From: Sanghuangporus weigelae
Lineage: Eukaryota > Basidiomycota > Agaricomycetes > Hymenochaetales > Hymenochaetaceae
DNA length: 64,000 bases
Assembly: GCA_033182465.1 (NCBI GenBank)
Contig: CP137320.1
Coordinates: 1,178,001 to 1,242,000, forward strand
Direction of reading: 5' to 3'
Shown: positions 34,773 through 46,451 of the stretch, one piece after another
How positions within the stretch are numbered: position 1 is the first letter of the stretch
Layout of the letters: each line of letters begins with the position of its first letter
Notes under the pieces: model-generated
What the model was told of the DNA's origin: nothing
Database searches by the model: none
Seen by the model: only the letters and a program-made list of their open reading frames with translations
Position numbers and translations under genes: made by a program

Positions 34773-37700
34773 ATGCGCTCTTTACTCTCTCTCCTCCTGC
34801 TGCCCCTGGCTTTGGGCACAGCAACAAATGCGGTAACCTCGAATGACTCCCAATCTCTGCTATGGGGGACTTACAGACCCAACTTGTATTTTGGTCTACG
34901 ACCGCGCCTTCCTCAGTCTCTCATGACTGGACTAATATGGCATGGTACCCAGGACTTCCAATCTTTCCAAAGTAGGCGCTTCCTCTGGGTGAGTAGGCTC
35001 GTAGCTCATCAGTTGTGTATTCAGAGGCCCGTCACGCTTGCGATCAAGGCGACGGTTTGTCAGGCTACACCTGGACTGAACATGACCCGCGGGAAGGCGG
35101 TGTCCAGGTTCTCAACGATCCGCGGAACAATGTCAAAGTGACTACTGAACTTCTTAAAGTACAAGGGGGTGAACATGGTGGGAGCTGGGCTGTTAGAATC
35201 AAAGGCGAACCTCTAAATCCCGGTACAATTTAGAATTTATTACGTATTTATTGATGGTCAATATTTATTTGTTTGTCTAGACATACCGTCACGGACGTCC
35301 TTTATATTTTATTTCGGAATCGAAGGTCTGGGGGGGATTGACATGGACACAGATGAAGATGAAAATGTATGGATTTCCATTACGCACCACTGTATACATA
35401 CTGAGGTTCTTCAGGGCGTGGAAGGACCCATTAAATTCTCCGGTAGCACTCCTGATCTGGGAGACTTTGTGATCAGGGTTGCTGATGGTAAGTCAACTCA
35501 ACGGGTAGTTTTGAGCTCTTGACCCAATTAACTAGGACCGGATAATAATGCGGTCACGAGTGGCCCTCATGCTCATGCATTCGCGGACCGCATTGGAAAA
35601 ACACACTTCGTGGGGTTACGACTTCCTGCTGGAGATGTCTGGAAATCGCGAGGTATGTTACTAAAGCGTTTCTTTTTCGCACATAAATCTCACAGAGAGG
35701 GTTGCTAGAGCATATAATGAACGCGGTGCTCAAGCACGCTCAGTCAGTAATTGCGCCGTACCAGGACCCTGCAAAAGGTGCCCCAGATCCGTCCTTTGTG
35801 CTTCAGCTCCCAGATGAGGTTTATTCGTCCAGCAATCTCTATGCTGTTCAAAAGTCATTTGACGGGGAATTCCAATTTGATGCCTTCTTCGAGAGCGGGA
35901 GCGCCAAACACAAGCTGAGTTGTAGGTGGTATACAGAATCTCTCGAAAACTAACTTGTTAATCTCTATTTGAAGCATCTCACCTTGACGATGGTGTCCCT
36001 GCTTTCAAAGAAAGATTCTCGAAGAAGTTCAACGAGAAAATCCCTGTACCGGGAGGAGCTTCTGATTCGTTGACGGCATTCTCTAAAGCCGTCACTTCGA
36101 ACTTGCTAGGCGGCGTCGGTTATTTCTACGGTGACTCAATCGTGGACCCGAGCACGACACGCGAATGGGATGAGGATGAAATATCGGAAGTTGAAGAGAA
36201 GTCTGGACCTTATCTCACAGAGCCAAGAGCACTATTGACAGCGACACCAAGTCGAAGCTTTTTCCCAAGAGGATTTTACTGGTAAGTCTCACGACTCAAA
36301 ATATGATGAAAGCTGACTTGATGACCCAGGGATGAGGGTTTCCACCTTCTACAAATCGGAGCCTGGGACAATGATTTCAGGTAAAGGATTTCGTCTTGAG
36401 CAATCAGCCTTTTTTAATCCTCGATACAGCCTTGAGATTCTGAAAGACTGGATCAATCTCATTGACGAAGACGGCTGGGTTGCTCGCGAGCAAATTTTGG
36501 GAGAGGAAGCCCGTAGCAAAGTCCCTGACGAGTTTATCGCACAAGTTCCTTCATACGCCAATCCGCCGACCCTTACAATGGCGGTCACCGCTTTCATTGA
36601 CAGACTGAAGACGTTCGACTCCGGCCCTTCTGATGCCGATTTAGGTCTGGATTACGGTATGAACTCCCAGATAGTTATGGAAGATGGGGCTCCTCAAAGC
36701 AGAGACGTCTACCTACGAAATCCGGAGCTGGCCCAGGAGTTTTTGCGTTCAATTTATCCAAAGCTCAAAAGGCATTATGACTGGTTCCGACGGACGCAGC
36801 GCGGACAGATCAAACAATACGGTCGCAAGGCACGCTCACGGACGGAGGCGTACCGCTGGCGGGGACGTACGGAGACGCATGTCTTGACCAGCGGAATGGA
36901 TGACTACCCTCGTGGACCGCCCCACGCGGGAGAATTGCACCTGGACTTGATGTCCTGGATGGCATTTTTCACTAGGACGATGCGTGACATTGCAGGATAC
37001 ATCGGTGAGACTGATGACGAGAAGGCATTTGTGACAATTGAAAAGGCTACACTGGACAATCTGGAGGACCTTCATTGGAGTGAGGAGGATCAAATGTACT
37101 GCGACGTTGACGTCAACTCGGACGGTAAATGACTATATTTCCTCCACTGTTTTGGGGTTCATCTGATTGGTGAATACGTAGACGAGTCGTACTTTGTCTG
37201 CCACAAAGGCTACCTGTCTCTTTTCCCATTCTTACTCGGTCTTCTTGAACCGTCCTCGTCCCACCTTGGACCGATCTTTGACATCCTCCGCTCTCCAGAT
37301 CATTTATGGTCGCCCTATGGAATCCGCAGCTTGTCCGCCTCGCACCCTGAATTCGGACAAGGCGAGAACTATTGGAAGGGACCTATATGGATTCAGATGA
37401 ACTATATGGCTTTAAGCTGCCTTTACAAGGTGAGGTTCTACAAAGCACCCAACTCTGCCCTTTTAATGTCATTTTTTCCTGCTAGGTATATGCGAAAGAA
37501 CCGGGACCTAACCAGGCCAGAGCAAGGGAAATCTACGCAGAGCTACGCAAGAACGTGATAGATAACGTCTTCAAGGAATATGAGCGTACCGGATATGTGT
37601 GGGAGCAGTACGACGCGTTGACTGGAGAGGGTCGGAGAAGGTGTGTTCCTCGCATTCCAATCAACACCCGTATGAGGCTCATTTTGTTCGCAGTCACCCC

Positions 37701-37807
37701 TTCACAGGATGGACCTCTTTAGTTTCCATGAGTACGTAACTTTCGCTGGTTCGCTCTACTCTACTTCTAATTCTTTTTTTAATATAGTTCTGGCTGAGAA
37801 GTATTGA
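34773..37807 (+). CDS. Mannosyl-oligosaccharide glucosidase, GH63 (glucosidase I)
   Basis: ER enzyme that removes the outermost glucose from the N-glycan precursor (Cwh41/GCS1). A signal peptide opens the protein ([20 protein letters not shown]). It is followed by the GH63 N-terminal signature [20 protein letters not shown] and, after an intron, [20 protein letters not shown]. The N-terminal domain ends near 35960. The catalytic (alpha/alpha) domain has [20 protein letters not shown] across an intron, [36 protein letters not shown] with the likely acid, and later [20 protein letters not shown] then [20 protein letters not shown] with the likely base region. The C-terminus reads [18 protein letters not shown], also typical. 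About a dozen exons; the last intron lies just before the final residues. Confidence 0.95.
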
Positions 37808-38254
37808 GATTACATAGCGATGGGGAAAGGGGAGAGCCTCATTCGATTATGTGTCAATTTCGGTTCTGGAATGCGGAATGCTATTTGGTGTCTGTAGCGA
37901 CAAAAAACTAAGCGACCGTGGACACGTATATACCGCCTTATTGCACCTAAACTATGAGCCCCAAACGAGGTCTTTTTGAGAGAACAGGAATGGTGTGAAT
38001 GGTGAAGCATGGTCATGGAACAGAACGCAAACACATTATTATATGGGCACGAGCTTGATGTACGATGCGGAGAAGCGAATGGAAGCGAGGATGATGCGCG
38101 CCAAGAAAGGAATGAACGAGGTGCTAATTCTCATCTGAAGCGGGAACACTATGAACAGACACTAAGGAATGATGACTGAGCAATGGCAGGAGGACAGCTG
38201 AATTCTGGTATCAAGAAATCTACGGGTATAACAAAGATGAAGAAGCGAAAGAAG
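37808..38254. other. Convergent intergenic region
   Basis: About 450 bases of two 3' flanks between the GH63 gene and the next minus-strand gene. Nothing recognisable. Confidence 0.55.
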
Positions 38255-39538
38255 TCATGCAAAGTCATCCGAGTCGAATTGCAATGATTCGAAATGAAGC
38301 GGATCGAGAGAGAATTGACTATCTGGGACTATGCCGTGATGAGATGCAGGGAGTGCCAAGGATGCAGCGATGTTGTCCACGCCGTGTGCGTCATTCATTG
38401 TAGATAGGAAAGACATATCCATGGTGGGTAATCTCCTGTTTGCTGTCTTTTCCGTCGGCGACGTCGGCGGTGAAATCAAGATACAGGTGGCTACATCGGG
38501 AGTGGGAGGGACGGAAGAAGTCGAAAGGGAAGACGTGGATTGGTTCATACTCCGCATCATACTAGGAGCAGTTGAGCCGCTCGTAGGGATGCGCTGTGAG
38601 TTGAAAGACGCCCGACGACGGGGGAGATCGAATATTGAGAAACGGCGTTTTAAAACTGGTTCTTGCTCCTGCTCCTGGGCTGCCGGTAATTCGTCTTGAG
38701 ACCGACACGCGCTTATGGATTTCCGCCCTTGTCGAGCATCGTCGGAACTAAATGATGACTTTTTTGAGGAGAGTCTGAAGCGGGAGAAAAACCCAGACGA
38801 TTTTCGGGAAGAGCCTGATCGCATGCTCGCGGCGTCCATGCTGTCTTGAGTCGCCGACATAACGCCGCTGCCACTTAAAGCGTTGTCGGCGTCTGACAGT
38901 GACGCGGATGGGACGGGTGGAACGGTGGAGATGGCATTCGCAGAAGACGTCTCGTCGAAGGATTTTCTGCGGCTCAACGGTCTGAACGCAAAGAGTGACT
39001 TCCGTCGCTTGACCTTCTGCTCGACTTCGACCGCTTCGATGGTGGTAGAGAACGTTGAAAAAGTGGGAGCAGTAGTTAACGGCTCATCGTACGTCATCTC
39101 ATCCTCCCCCTCCTCTGCGGGGAGAGGAGCAGTGAAGGAGAAAGAGCCAGCAGATAGGTCTAAAGACTTGAGTCTCTCCTTGAGGTGCTCTGCCTCCTGC
39201 ATCAAGCTATGCATGACAAACACATCTTCCCTCTCTCTACTGCCGGGCATGTTGTCCGCCAATACGTGACCTTCTACACCTCGACCGAATATCTCTTCCT
39301 CTGCATGAGCTGCGTAGTCAAAGTCCTGATGCTGCAAGTCGTCATATACAAACGCGCCCGGTTGAGCGTCCTTGTCGGCGTCGAAGCAGCACCATGCAGG
39401 TGTGTCAAATTCTTCCTCTGGAGGAGTTACGAAGACATTCGGAAGTTGAATACTCGAGCCTGCCGAGCCTTGCTGACTCTGGGTCTCTGGAAGAAATGCA
39501 GACTCGTTGCCTCTACACGGTTCCACCGCAATAGACAT
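38255..39538 (-). CDS. Unknown Ser-rich protein with repeated basic phospho-site motifs
   Basis: I do not recognise this protein. It is one uninterrupted exon of about 427 codons from the ATG at 39538 (MSIAVEPCRGNESAFLPETQ); the frame stays open upstream to 39652, but the downstream ATG gives a more typical start. The N-terminal half is acidic. A short helical block (DVFVMHSLMQEAEHLKERLK) may form a coiled coil. The C-terminal half is Ser-rich and carries three similar elements: RRKSLFAFRPLSRRKSF, SSGFFSRFRLSSKKSSF and KRRFSIFDLPRRRASF. Each combines RRxS-type sites, favoured by PKA-like kinases, with Phe residues. No transmembrane segment is seen. A phosphoregulated adaptor is a guess. Confidence 0.75.
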   Translation of the reverse strand: MSIAVEPCRGNESAFLPETQSQQGSAGSSIQLPNVFVTPPEEEFDTPAWCCFDADKDAQPGAFVYDDLQHQDFDYAAHAEEEIFGRGVEGHVLADNMPGSREREDVFVMHSLMQEAEHLKERLKSLDLSAGSFSFTAPLPAEEGEDEMTYDEPLTTAPTFSTFSTTIEAVEVEQKVKRRKSLFAFRPLSRRKSFDETSSANAISTVPPVPSASLSDADNALSGSGVMSATQDSMDAASMRSGSSRKSSGFFSRFRLSSKKSSFSSDDARQGRKSISACRSQDELPAAQEQEQEPVLKRRFSIFDLPRRRASFNSQRIPTSGSTAPSMMRSMNQSTSSLSTSSVPPTPDVATCILISPPTSPTEKTANRRLPTMDMSFLSTMNDAHGVDNIAASLALPASHHGIVPDSQFSLDPLHFESLQFDSDDFA

Positions 39539-39891
39539 TGAAAAGAAAAGCCAAAAGCGGTAAAATCGGATATTTTTTTCTTCCTGTCTCTGAGTTGACC
39601 AGAGCCTATAAGACGGTGTGAAATGAACGTAAGAGTGCTGGTGAATGAACACAGCAAGTTGGAGGAACGCTCAAGTCAAGGGAGCAGAGCAGAGAACAGC
39701 TAAGTCACGGGGAGGTCTAATCAAATATGGTAATGATTTCTCACAAAGTTCACAAAATAATATCCAACCGAATGCAGGCTGGCTCATTCTTTTTCATCCC
39801 CAAGCGCAACGATAAATGTTGAAAAAGCCCGTTAATCTCGAGTTTCAGATACCCAGTACAATCTTATATTCCGTCTGCGCTTTTACAGGAT
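39539..39891. other. Intergenic upstream of tRNA-Leu
   Basis: Promoter side of the Ser-rich protein gene plus the upstream flank of the tRNA. No further feature seen. Confidence 0.5.
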
Positions 39892-39976
39892 GGAGGTATG
39901 ATCGAGTGGTCTAAGATGTCAGATTTAAGTCCTGATGGGCGCAGTCCCGCGTGGGTTCGAACCCCACTGCCTCCAT
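39892..39976 (+). tRNA. tRNA-Leu, anticodon UAA
   Basis: A class II tRNA of 85 bases without an intron. The acceptor arm pairs GGAGGTA with TGCCTCC. The A box region reads tgatcgagtgg. The anticodon arm is tcaga-tttaagt-cctga, so the loop gives anticodon TAA; the innermost stem pair is A-C, a mismatch. A long variable arm (tgggcgcagtcccg) follows, as in all Leu tRNAs. The T arm is gtgggttcgaaccccac, a perfect B box. A T-run (tttttt, about 39996) downstream can end Pol III transcription. The discriminator base is A, as expected for leucine. Confidence 0.95.
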
Positions 39977-40189
39977 GTTCTTGGTGCGGGGTGATTTTTT
40001 ACCTCTTACAGTGTTCTTACTCCGAACTAGTTTCTCGTTTTCCGTACAAGCGAAAATTTGTGCGATATCAATCACGTCCAACGTATCAATAAGAAGGTAA
40101 CGATTAAATTAACTAACTAAGTAAAATGTGTCCTACACAGAAGCAGCATGAAAGCATGGTATCGCTCAAAGATAGAAGAAACCATAAAA

Positions 40190-42675
40190 TTACATCGCGA
40201 AATTCCAAATCCGAATATCACCATCATCACTCCCAGAAACAATTTTATCATCACCGAGACCAAGACACGTCACCGCTCCTCTATGGCCAACAAGAGTGTT
40301 CATGCATCGATTCTCCTCTCGAACCCAAACCTGAAAGGCGAACAGATAAAGTCAATAGACCGCTCGATATGGGCCAGGAAGCGAAAAAATTACCTTGATA
40401 GTCCTATCATGGCTAGCACTGACGAGACGAAGTTTATCGCACGCGACAGCCCACACACCCTCGATATGACCGAACAGAGTTGTCATTGCTTTCCCCGTCT
40501 CAACATCCCACACTCGTATCGTGTTATCCAGGCTACCGGATATCAGTACGGGTTTCTGCCTGCGCTTGGACGACGAGGGACTCAAAGATCCTTGTCTTGA
40601 CGGCAAATCTTGTACGTAAGATTGCACGGGCGGAGGCAAAGCGGGGGAGGAGCGATAAGCATACGGATCAAATCCGATCGGAGATTGGAAGGCGGGAGCG
40701 TCAAACCCCGGGTGATCTGGCGGAGGAGGAGACGGTATTGAGACGGAGGCGGGAGCAAAACCGGGAAGGCCCGAAGGAAGTGTTGAACGAGGATCCCGGA
40801 AAGAGACGCTTCTAGACTGGGACTCCTCGTCGTCATCGTCGCATGACGAATTGTCGTAAACAAGTTTGATACTTTGTACTTGCCCGACGTGTCCAGTAAA
40901 CGTGCGAACGATCGAGCGAGATGTCAGATCCCAGAGGATGATCGATCCATCATCTGAACCAGAGAAAAGCATCTTCCCAGGATCAATAGTCGGGAGAGAA
41001 GAACAATCTCCTTGAGGTGGGCCATGCTCGAACATCGGAGTCTGACAAGAAGTGCCTTCGCTAGTAGCATTGGAATCCCATATCTGTACAGAATTCACCC
41101 AATCTCGATGACCTCGTAATGTGAAGCAACGGCCAGTTCGAAAGTTCCAGATTTTCACTGTTCGGTCGACGGAACCACTGGCGAGGATATTTGAATCGAA
41201 GTGCAAACACACAACACCCTCTGTGTGGCCTTCAAGGACACGAATGCAATTGCCGGTTCGCCAATTCCAGACACGCATTGTATTATCCATGCTGCCGGTT
41301 ATAAGCTTTGCTTCATCAAACTGAAGAGCGCGAACAGCTCTTGAGTGGCCGCGTAAACAAAGGATCTCTGTGCCAGCCTCTAGATTCCACACACGAGCGG
41401 TTCTATCGTAAGAACCGGTGATGAGTACTGGGAAGGAAGGGTGGTGTAATGTCTCGCTGAATTGAAGACACATGACGCCATCGGAATGTCCTTTTAATGT
41501 CCGGACAATACACCGACCACGTCTCCAATTGCGTTCAATTGTCAGACGCTCGCAATAGACGTCTTTCCAAGGCCGCGTAAGTGTTTGAGGCGCCGCGGAA
41601 TAGTGACCAATATCTACACCCACGACAGTGCTGCCGCTGCTGCCCGTATCCGACATCGATGAGTCCGAAGCGTCTGATCGCATGCGTTTCAAAGGCCTCT
41701 CGTGGACGTTGAAAGGATAATTCTCAAGGTCTCGCTTGAAAACGGATGAAGCGGAGGTACCCTCAGGAGGTGGAGAGCGGGGACGTCTTATTCTTCGTCG
41801 GCGCTCTAGCATGGGTAGGCCCCAACCACACTTGTGGCATTTCTGTCCAATGTGCTGCTCGCAGATGCCACGCCAAAGAATGTCATCATCCGCCAATTTT
41901 GACCAGGACTTGCAAACCTGAGCGGCACGGCACAGAGATATCGCATCGAGATATTGCAACACTTTCAGGCAGATCTCGCGAGGCAGAACGGAGAAAGGAT
42001 CTAGTCGTATGAGTGTACGGAGGTGTTCAGATATCATCGAAAGTTGCGAGAAGCAGCACATTGTCAGGATACCCTCAAGAATAACGACGCGACGCGAATG
42101 GGGAGAACTACTGAAATTGGTCCAAATTGTGCTGACGACCTGTCTGTCCTCGAGAGGCAAATCGTCGAGAGCCTAAATAGGGGGAGAACAACCACAAACG
42201 AGTCAGCTCATGCGCATATATATATCAACGGCACAAAGATGTGGCTCGCGCATATGCACTTCATAAGATGAATGCAATGCTGTGTATAGTTGGAATGAGA
42301 GATATTATTCGAATACGGTCGACTCACCTGTTGTATCTTCAAATTTGTCCCTTCATCTGCCATTCGCTGGTGCCTCACGCACAGCTTGCGCGGAGGAGGT
42401 TGAGGCAGCGCATCAGACTTCTCGGTGCCGCTTGCTTCTTCAGAAGGCTGTGTTGCAATTGAGTCGGCGGGCTGTGCACCTGATGAATGGACTTCTTCCG
42501 GAGTGACTATCTCGAACGAGGAGATTGGGGGGTCCTCATCTGCTTGCTGAGGGATAGGAGATGGAGAGCGCGAGTGAGTGGCAGAGTCAGAGGAGCGCTG
42601 AATATGTCGGGGTGTAGGAAGGGTGTCACATGAGTAGTTTGTTTTCTCGGACGCTTCGGGTTGCGTCGCCGCCAT
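40190..42675 (-). CDS. F-box/WD40 ubiquitin ligase subunit Met30/SconB
   Basis: Substrate receptor of an SCF ubiquitin ligase that represses sulfur assimilation in response to methionine or cysteine. The start at 42675 (MAATQPEASEKTNYSC) precedes a Ser/Pro-rich part and CVRHQRMADEGTNLKIQQ. After an intron comes the Met30-specific block DRQVVSTIWTNFSSSPHSRR, LEGILTMCCFSQLSMISEHL. The F-box follows: LPREICLKVLQYLDAISLCR, AAQVCKSWSKLADDDILWR, then CEQHIGQKCHKCGWGLPMLE, which is diagnostic for SconB/Met30. WD40 repeats include ITGSYDRTARVWNLEAGTE, SGSVDRTVKIWNF and SGSDDGSIILWDL. A Ser/Pro-rich insert of about 90 residues interrupts the propeller near 40600-40850. The last exon (GHRGAVTCLGLGDDKIVSG, stop at 40190-40192) completes the propeller after an intron. 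Confidence 0.95.
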
Positions 42676-43122
42676 TATTGCCCGCTGGCCGACGACGGCG
42701 ATGAGCTGAGAGGACGAGGCGAGGAAGAGGGAAGAATGAAAGAGATGGTTCCGTCGAGGGGAGGGGATTTCAATCAATAATATTTAATATATTACGAGCA
42801 CGTGCAGAATGAGCGAGATCGCGTGATTATGAGTCTTGCTTGCGCGCACAATTTATTTATTGTATGGAATCAAACACACAATTTGGCACGAGTTGCTACA
42901 GTACTATGGGGGTTCATCAAAAAGAGTAATCGGAAACAGAAACAATCGCGCAAGAGAGTTATTCTGCCTAACCATCATTCGCATCGCATGTATGTAATGA
43001 GTAATACTAACAAAAACCGCTGCTTTACATCTTTCGTCTCGAGAGGGAACACATGCTCGTCCTGCGGGCTATCAATACACACACCGTTCTTCTCATGAGT
43101 CCCACATCAGCGGCGCTCCAGG
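42676..43122. other. Intergenic, Met30 promoter and GSK3 3' flank
   Basis: About 450 bases between two minus-strand genes. AT-rich near 42775-42870. No further feature seen. Confidence 0.5.
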
Positions 43123-44766
43123 CTAATCGAGTGTAATTCGCAGCTGATCGACAGGTATAGGGACAAAGTTGTCCAGGTCGATTCCTCGCGACCGGAGCTC
43201 TCCCTCACAGTGAGGCGGCACAAGCTGTCGCATCAGATCAGGTCGAATAGACAATTCTATCAAAGAGAAGCGATCGTCAGTTTCATTAATAGTAGGCGCC
43301 GCAAGGCGTCTACCGGTCGATGTTGAAGCGGATGCACTTACCCTCCCTCGTAAAGTCGAACAGCCTCGGAAAATCCTTCCCGTTCGGCATCCTCATACCC
43401 TCCACCTTGAGCTCGTCAAAGAATGGATGGCACATAGCCTCGATCGCACTCAGACGTGCTTCAGGCGTGTACTCTAGGAGTTTTGCAACCAAATCAATTG
43501 CCTCAGGTGCCGTGCGTGGCCTGAACACCTATTTACAGAAGCGATAATCCAAGTTCAGCGAAACGCTTAAAACAGCAAAAGGTTGAACCGTACCTTGTGG
43601 AAAGGATGTGGCTTGATCTGCGGGAACTTGTGTTCCATATAGTTCGGGTTCATTGTCTTAATTTGTTCCCGTGATGGTGTCCCCAACACCTTGATGATCT
43701 CGACGAGCTGGTCGATCCCACTTTCTCCCGGGAACAATGGTTGTCCGAGCATCAGCTCGGCCATGACGCAACCGGTCGACCAGATATCTGACGGGCAGAG
43801 AGATTTTGTTAAGCACTCTATGCCGTCGCATTCGAAACAAATATTAACAAACCAATATTGGTGGTATAATTTGTTGCCCCGAAAATCAACTCCGGAGCTC
43901 GGTAATATCTCGAGCAGATGTAGCTGACGTTCGGCTCGCCTGCCACCAGGATCTTAGCTGACCCGAAATCACAAAGCTTGAGAACGCCTGTCGCGGGGTT
44001 AAGCAGCAAATTCTGCGGCTTGATATCACGATGGCAGATGCCAACAGAATGAATGTATGCGAGTGAGCGCAGAAGCTGGTACATGTAAAGCTTTATTTGC
44101 AAGGTAGGCATCGATTGCTTCAGCTTGACGTAGTGCCGCGAGGCACGATAGACAGTCTCCGGGACGTATTCTAGAACAAGGTTGAGATAGACCTCGTCTT
44201 TCTATTTGCACATACCCAAACGGGACAAAAAAGAGGATTATGTTAGAGTTGGTGATCAAAGACCCAGTAAAGATCGGCATACCTTCTCGCCGTTCGAGTA
44301 GAAGAATGCTTTGAGGTCGACGACATTTGGGTGGGACACCAGCCTCATAATTTGGAGCTCGCGATTCTATAGATGCACCGAAAGGGGTGAGAGAACATGA
44401 GGATGAGACGCGGGTTGCATAACCAAAACGGGTAGGAATACAAGAGGAGGACGGGGAGGAGGAAACGGACCTTGAAGCGTTTGTCTTGGAGAACTTTCTT
44501 GATGGCGATATCGTCACCATCCCTTGCACCGCCCACGAGCCTTGCTTGGAAGACGACACCAAAAGAGCCATTGCCGATGACTTTGCAGTTTGTATAAGCG
44601 ACTTCTTTTTGGTCGCCTGTCCTGCCATCGGAGGCGATTACTCTAACGATCTTGTGAGGGTCGTCGATCGCTTGAGAATGATGTGAGATGAAACGGTGGA
44701 TGAAGAACGAGGACAAGACAGATACCTGAGATCTTCACACCATTTATTGGGCCGTGGTTCGCCATG
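43123..44766 (-). CDS. Glycogen synthase kinase 3 (Gsk3/shaggy family)
   Basis: CMGC-group Ser/Thr kinase acting in glycogen metabolism, stress and differentiation signalling. The start at 44766 gives [13 protein letters not shown]. The kinase domain runs over about nine exons. Gly-rich loop: [15 protein letters not shown]. Catalytic Lys: [14 protein letters not shown]. Conserved GSK3 blocks follow: [20 protein letters not shown] and [23 protein letters not shown] motif: [31 protein letters not shown]. The activation loop has [20 protein letters not shown] with the regulatory Tyr. Then [20 protein letters not shown] and [20 protein letters not shown]. The tail ends [20 protein letters not shown]. 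No long N-terminal extension is present. All catalytic residues are intact. Confidence 0.97.
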
Positions 44767-45039
44767 GTTGATGAAGAAGGGGGTTTTGTTGGAGGGCGAA
44801 GAGAGGAGGGCGACTGAGACTCGGAGTGAACTGAGAGGCAATGTGCTTTATAGGAAGGGAGATAAATAGACGGAGAAAAGGAGAAGAAATGTGATGGGTT
44901 GCGAGCAAGGAGATGGCTGAGTGAAGAGAGGAAGAAGGGGAGGTGTCAAGTCCCAGCGACCAGATGACCTCCCCGCATTCTCCCACTTGGTAAGTGTTTC
45001 CCACGCCATGATATCTATAAGCCATATTAATGGTACCAA

Positions 45040-45160
45040 TACAACTGACTGTGAGGTGAGGTGAGAGACAACGGCGCTGCTATCGATTGTATGTATGCGT
45101 GCGGCTACAACTGACTGTGAGAGACAACGGTGCCGCTATCGATTGTATGTATGCGTGCGG
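45040..45160. repeat. Tandem duplication in the GSK3 / PEBP divergent promoter
   Basis: Two neighbouring copies of a unit that begins tacaactgactgtga and ends tgtatgtatgcgtgcgg. Copy one covers about 45040-45104 and has ten extra bases (a further gaggtgaggt). Copy two covers 45106-45160. They differ otherwise at one or two positions, so the duplication looks recent. Confidence 0.9.
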
Positions 45161-45200
45161 CGACCGCACGTCTACCGTACTCTAATGCACAGCATGCGCG

Positions 45201-45208
45201 TATAAAAG
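45201..45208 (+). promoter_or_regulatory. TATA box of the PEBP-like gene
   Basis: The sequence tataaaag lies 73 bases before the ATG at 45281, a usual distance for a strongly expressed fungal gene. The neighbouring interval 44767-45280 is the divergent promoter shared with GSK3. Confidence 0.65.
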
Positions 45209-45280
45209 AGTCGGTGATGATAATTCGCACGCTCACCCTTTTTCTTCCCGAACGTTCATCATCTTTACTGTACTGCAACA

Positions 45281-46309
45281 ATGTTCCAGCCACTCCTTCT
45301 CGCTCTTTCGCTCGTTCCCTTCGTTGCTGCTCAGGACTCCAACGTAGCTCTTGATGTTGAGGCAATTCAGGCTCATTTCTCTAATGCTGGCCTTGTCCCC
45401 GACCTCCTTGCTGCTTTCAACCCCCTCGCTGCAATGTCCGTCTCTTTTGACGGTGTAGGCGTCATTCAGCCTGGTCAACCTCTTTCCATAGCCCGTAAGT
45501 CCCTCTAACGCGTGGTCCTTGCTTTTTCCCGTACGCGTCTTGCTTATTCGGTTGGCCTGCATGTAGAGGTGGCATCGCAGCCGACAGTGTCAATTGCCAC
45601 TCCAAACTCCAGTGTTTCCCTTGGTGACACGTTCACACTCACGATGGTCGACGCTGACATCGTTGGAACCGACGAGTCCGCGGGCCAGACGCGTCACTGG
45701 CTCGTCAATAACGCGTCCCTCTCAGACGGTAAGCTTCTCTTTTCACTATTGCTCCACCCAAGGGTCCACCTTACGATTCGATTCTTATAGCGTCCGGCAA
45801 CAATCGCACTGTCACCAACTCTTCGGCCACTGCAATCACCGACTACGCTGGTCCTGGTCCAGCCTCTGGCAGTGGCGCCCATCGGTATGTGCTATACCCC
45901 TTCATGTACATGTATACTTCGCGTTTCTTACGCTCTCCCGTATATTAGCTACGTAATCCTTCTTTACACGCAGCCGTCCAACTTCTCGCCACCCGCGGAT
46001 CTCTCTTCTCCAAATACTGGTGTCGCCACCTTTTCTCTTTCCGATTACGTCTCCACCAGTGGTCTTCAGGGCCCCGTCGCAGGCACGTACTTCACTGTTG
46101 AAGAAGGTACTGCTTCGGTCAGCGTTTCGTCTACGAGTGCTGTCGTAACTTCTACATTGCCCGTCCCGTCGTCTGCAAGCGCGACTGGTTCCGCATCAGG
46201 CTCTGCAGCCGCGTCGGCTGAGACCAGTGGCGCGATCGGATTCGGACAATACAAGAACTCCGTTACCGTCATTGTTATTGGCGCTCTTGCCGCCTTTGCA
46301 TTTGCTTGA
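45281..46309 (+). CDS. Secreted PEBP-like protein with GPI-anchor signal
   Basis: Phosphatidylethanolamine-binding protein fold, secreted. A clear signal peptide opens it (MFQPLLLALSLVPFVAAQ). The PEBP motifs are in place: TPNSSVSLGDTFTLTMVDAD, then RHWLVNNASL, then across an intron ITDYAGPGPASGSGAHR and YVILLYTQPSNFSPP. The D-A-D, H-W-L-V-N and G-P-x-P...G-x-HRY elements form the ligand-binding pocket in the family. After the domain comes a Ser/Ala/Thr-rich stalk and a hydrophobic C-terminus (VTVIVIGALAAFAFA) that fits a GPI-anchor signal. Five exons. Fungal relatives are often named OV-16 antigen or carboxypeptidase Y inhibitor. The physiological role is unknown. Confidence 0.9.
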
Positions 46310-46451
46310 CATGGACGTTAATCACGCCTCTTAATGGTCGCGCAGTCGTTATAATACCTTGATCGAAAGTAATAAAGTGCACCAAATCGGACATTATCAC
46401 GAGTAAAGCAGTGAAAAGTACTAAGAAATACAGTATCCTGATAAGAAAGAA

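Noticed and set aside
38883-39269. Plus-strand frame of 128 codons
   Set aside because: Antisense of the single-exon Ser-rich protein, whose frame is more than three times longer.
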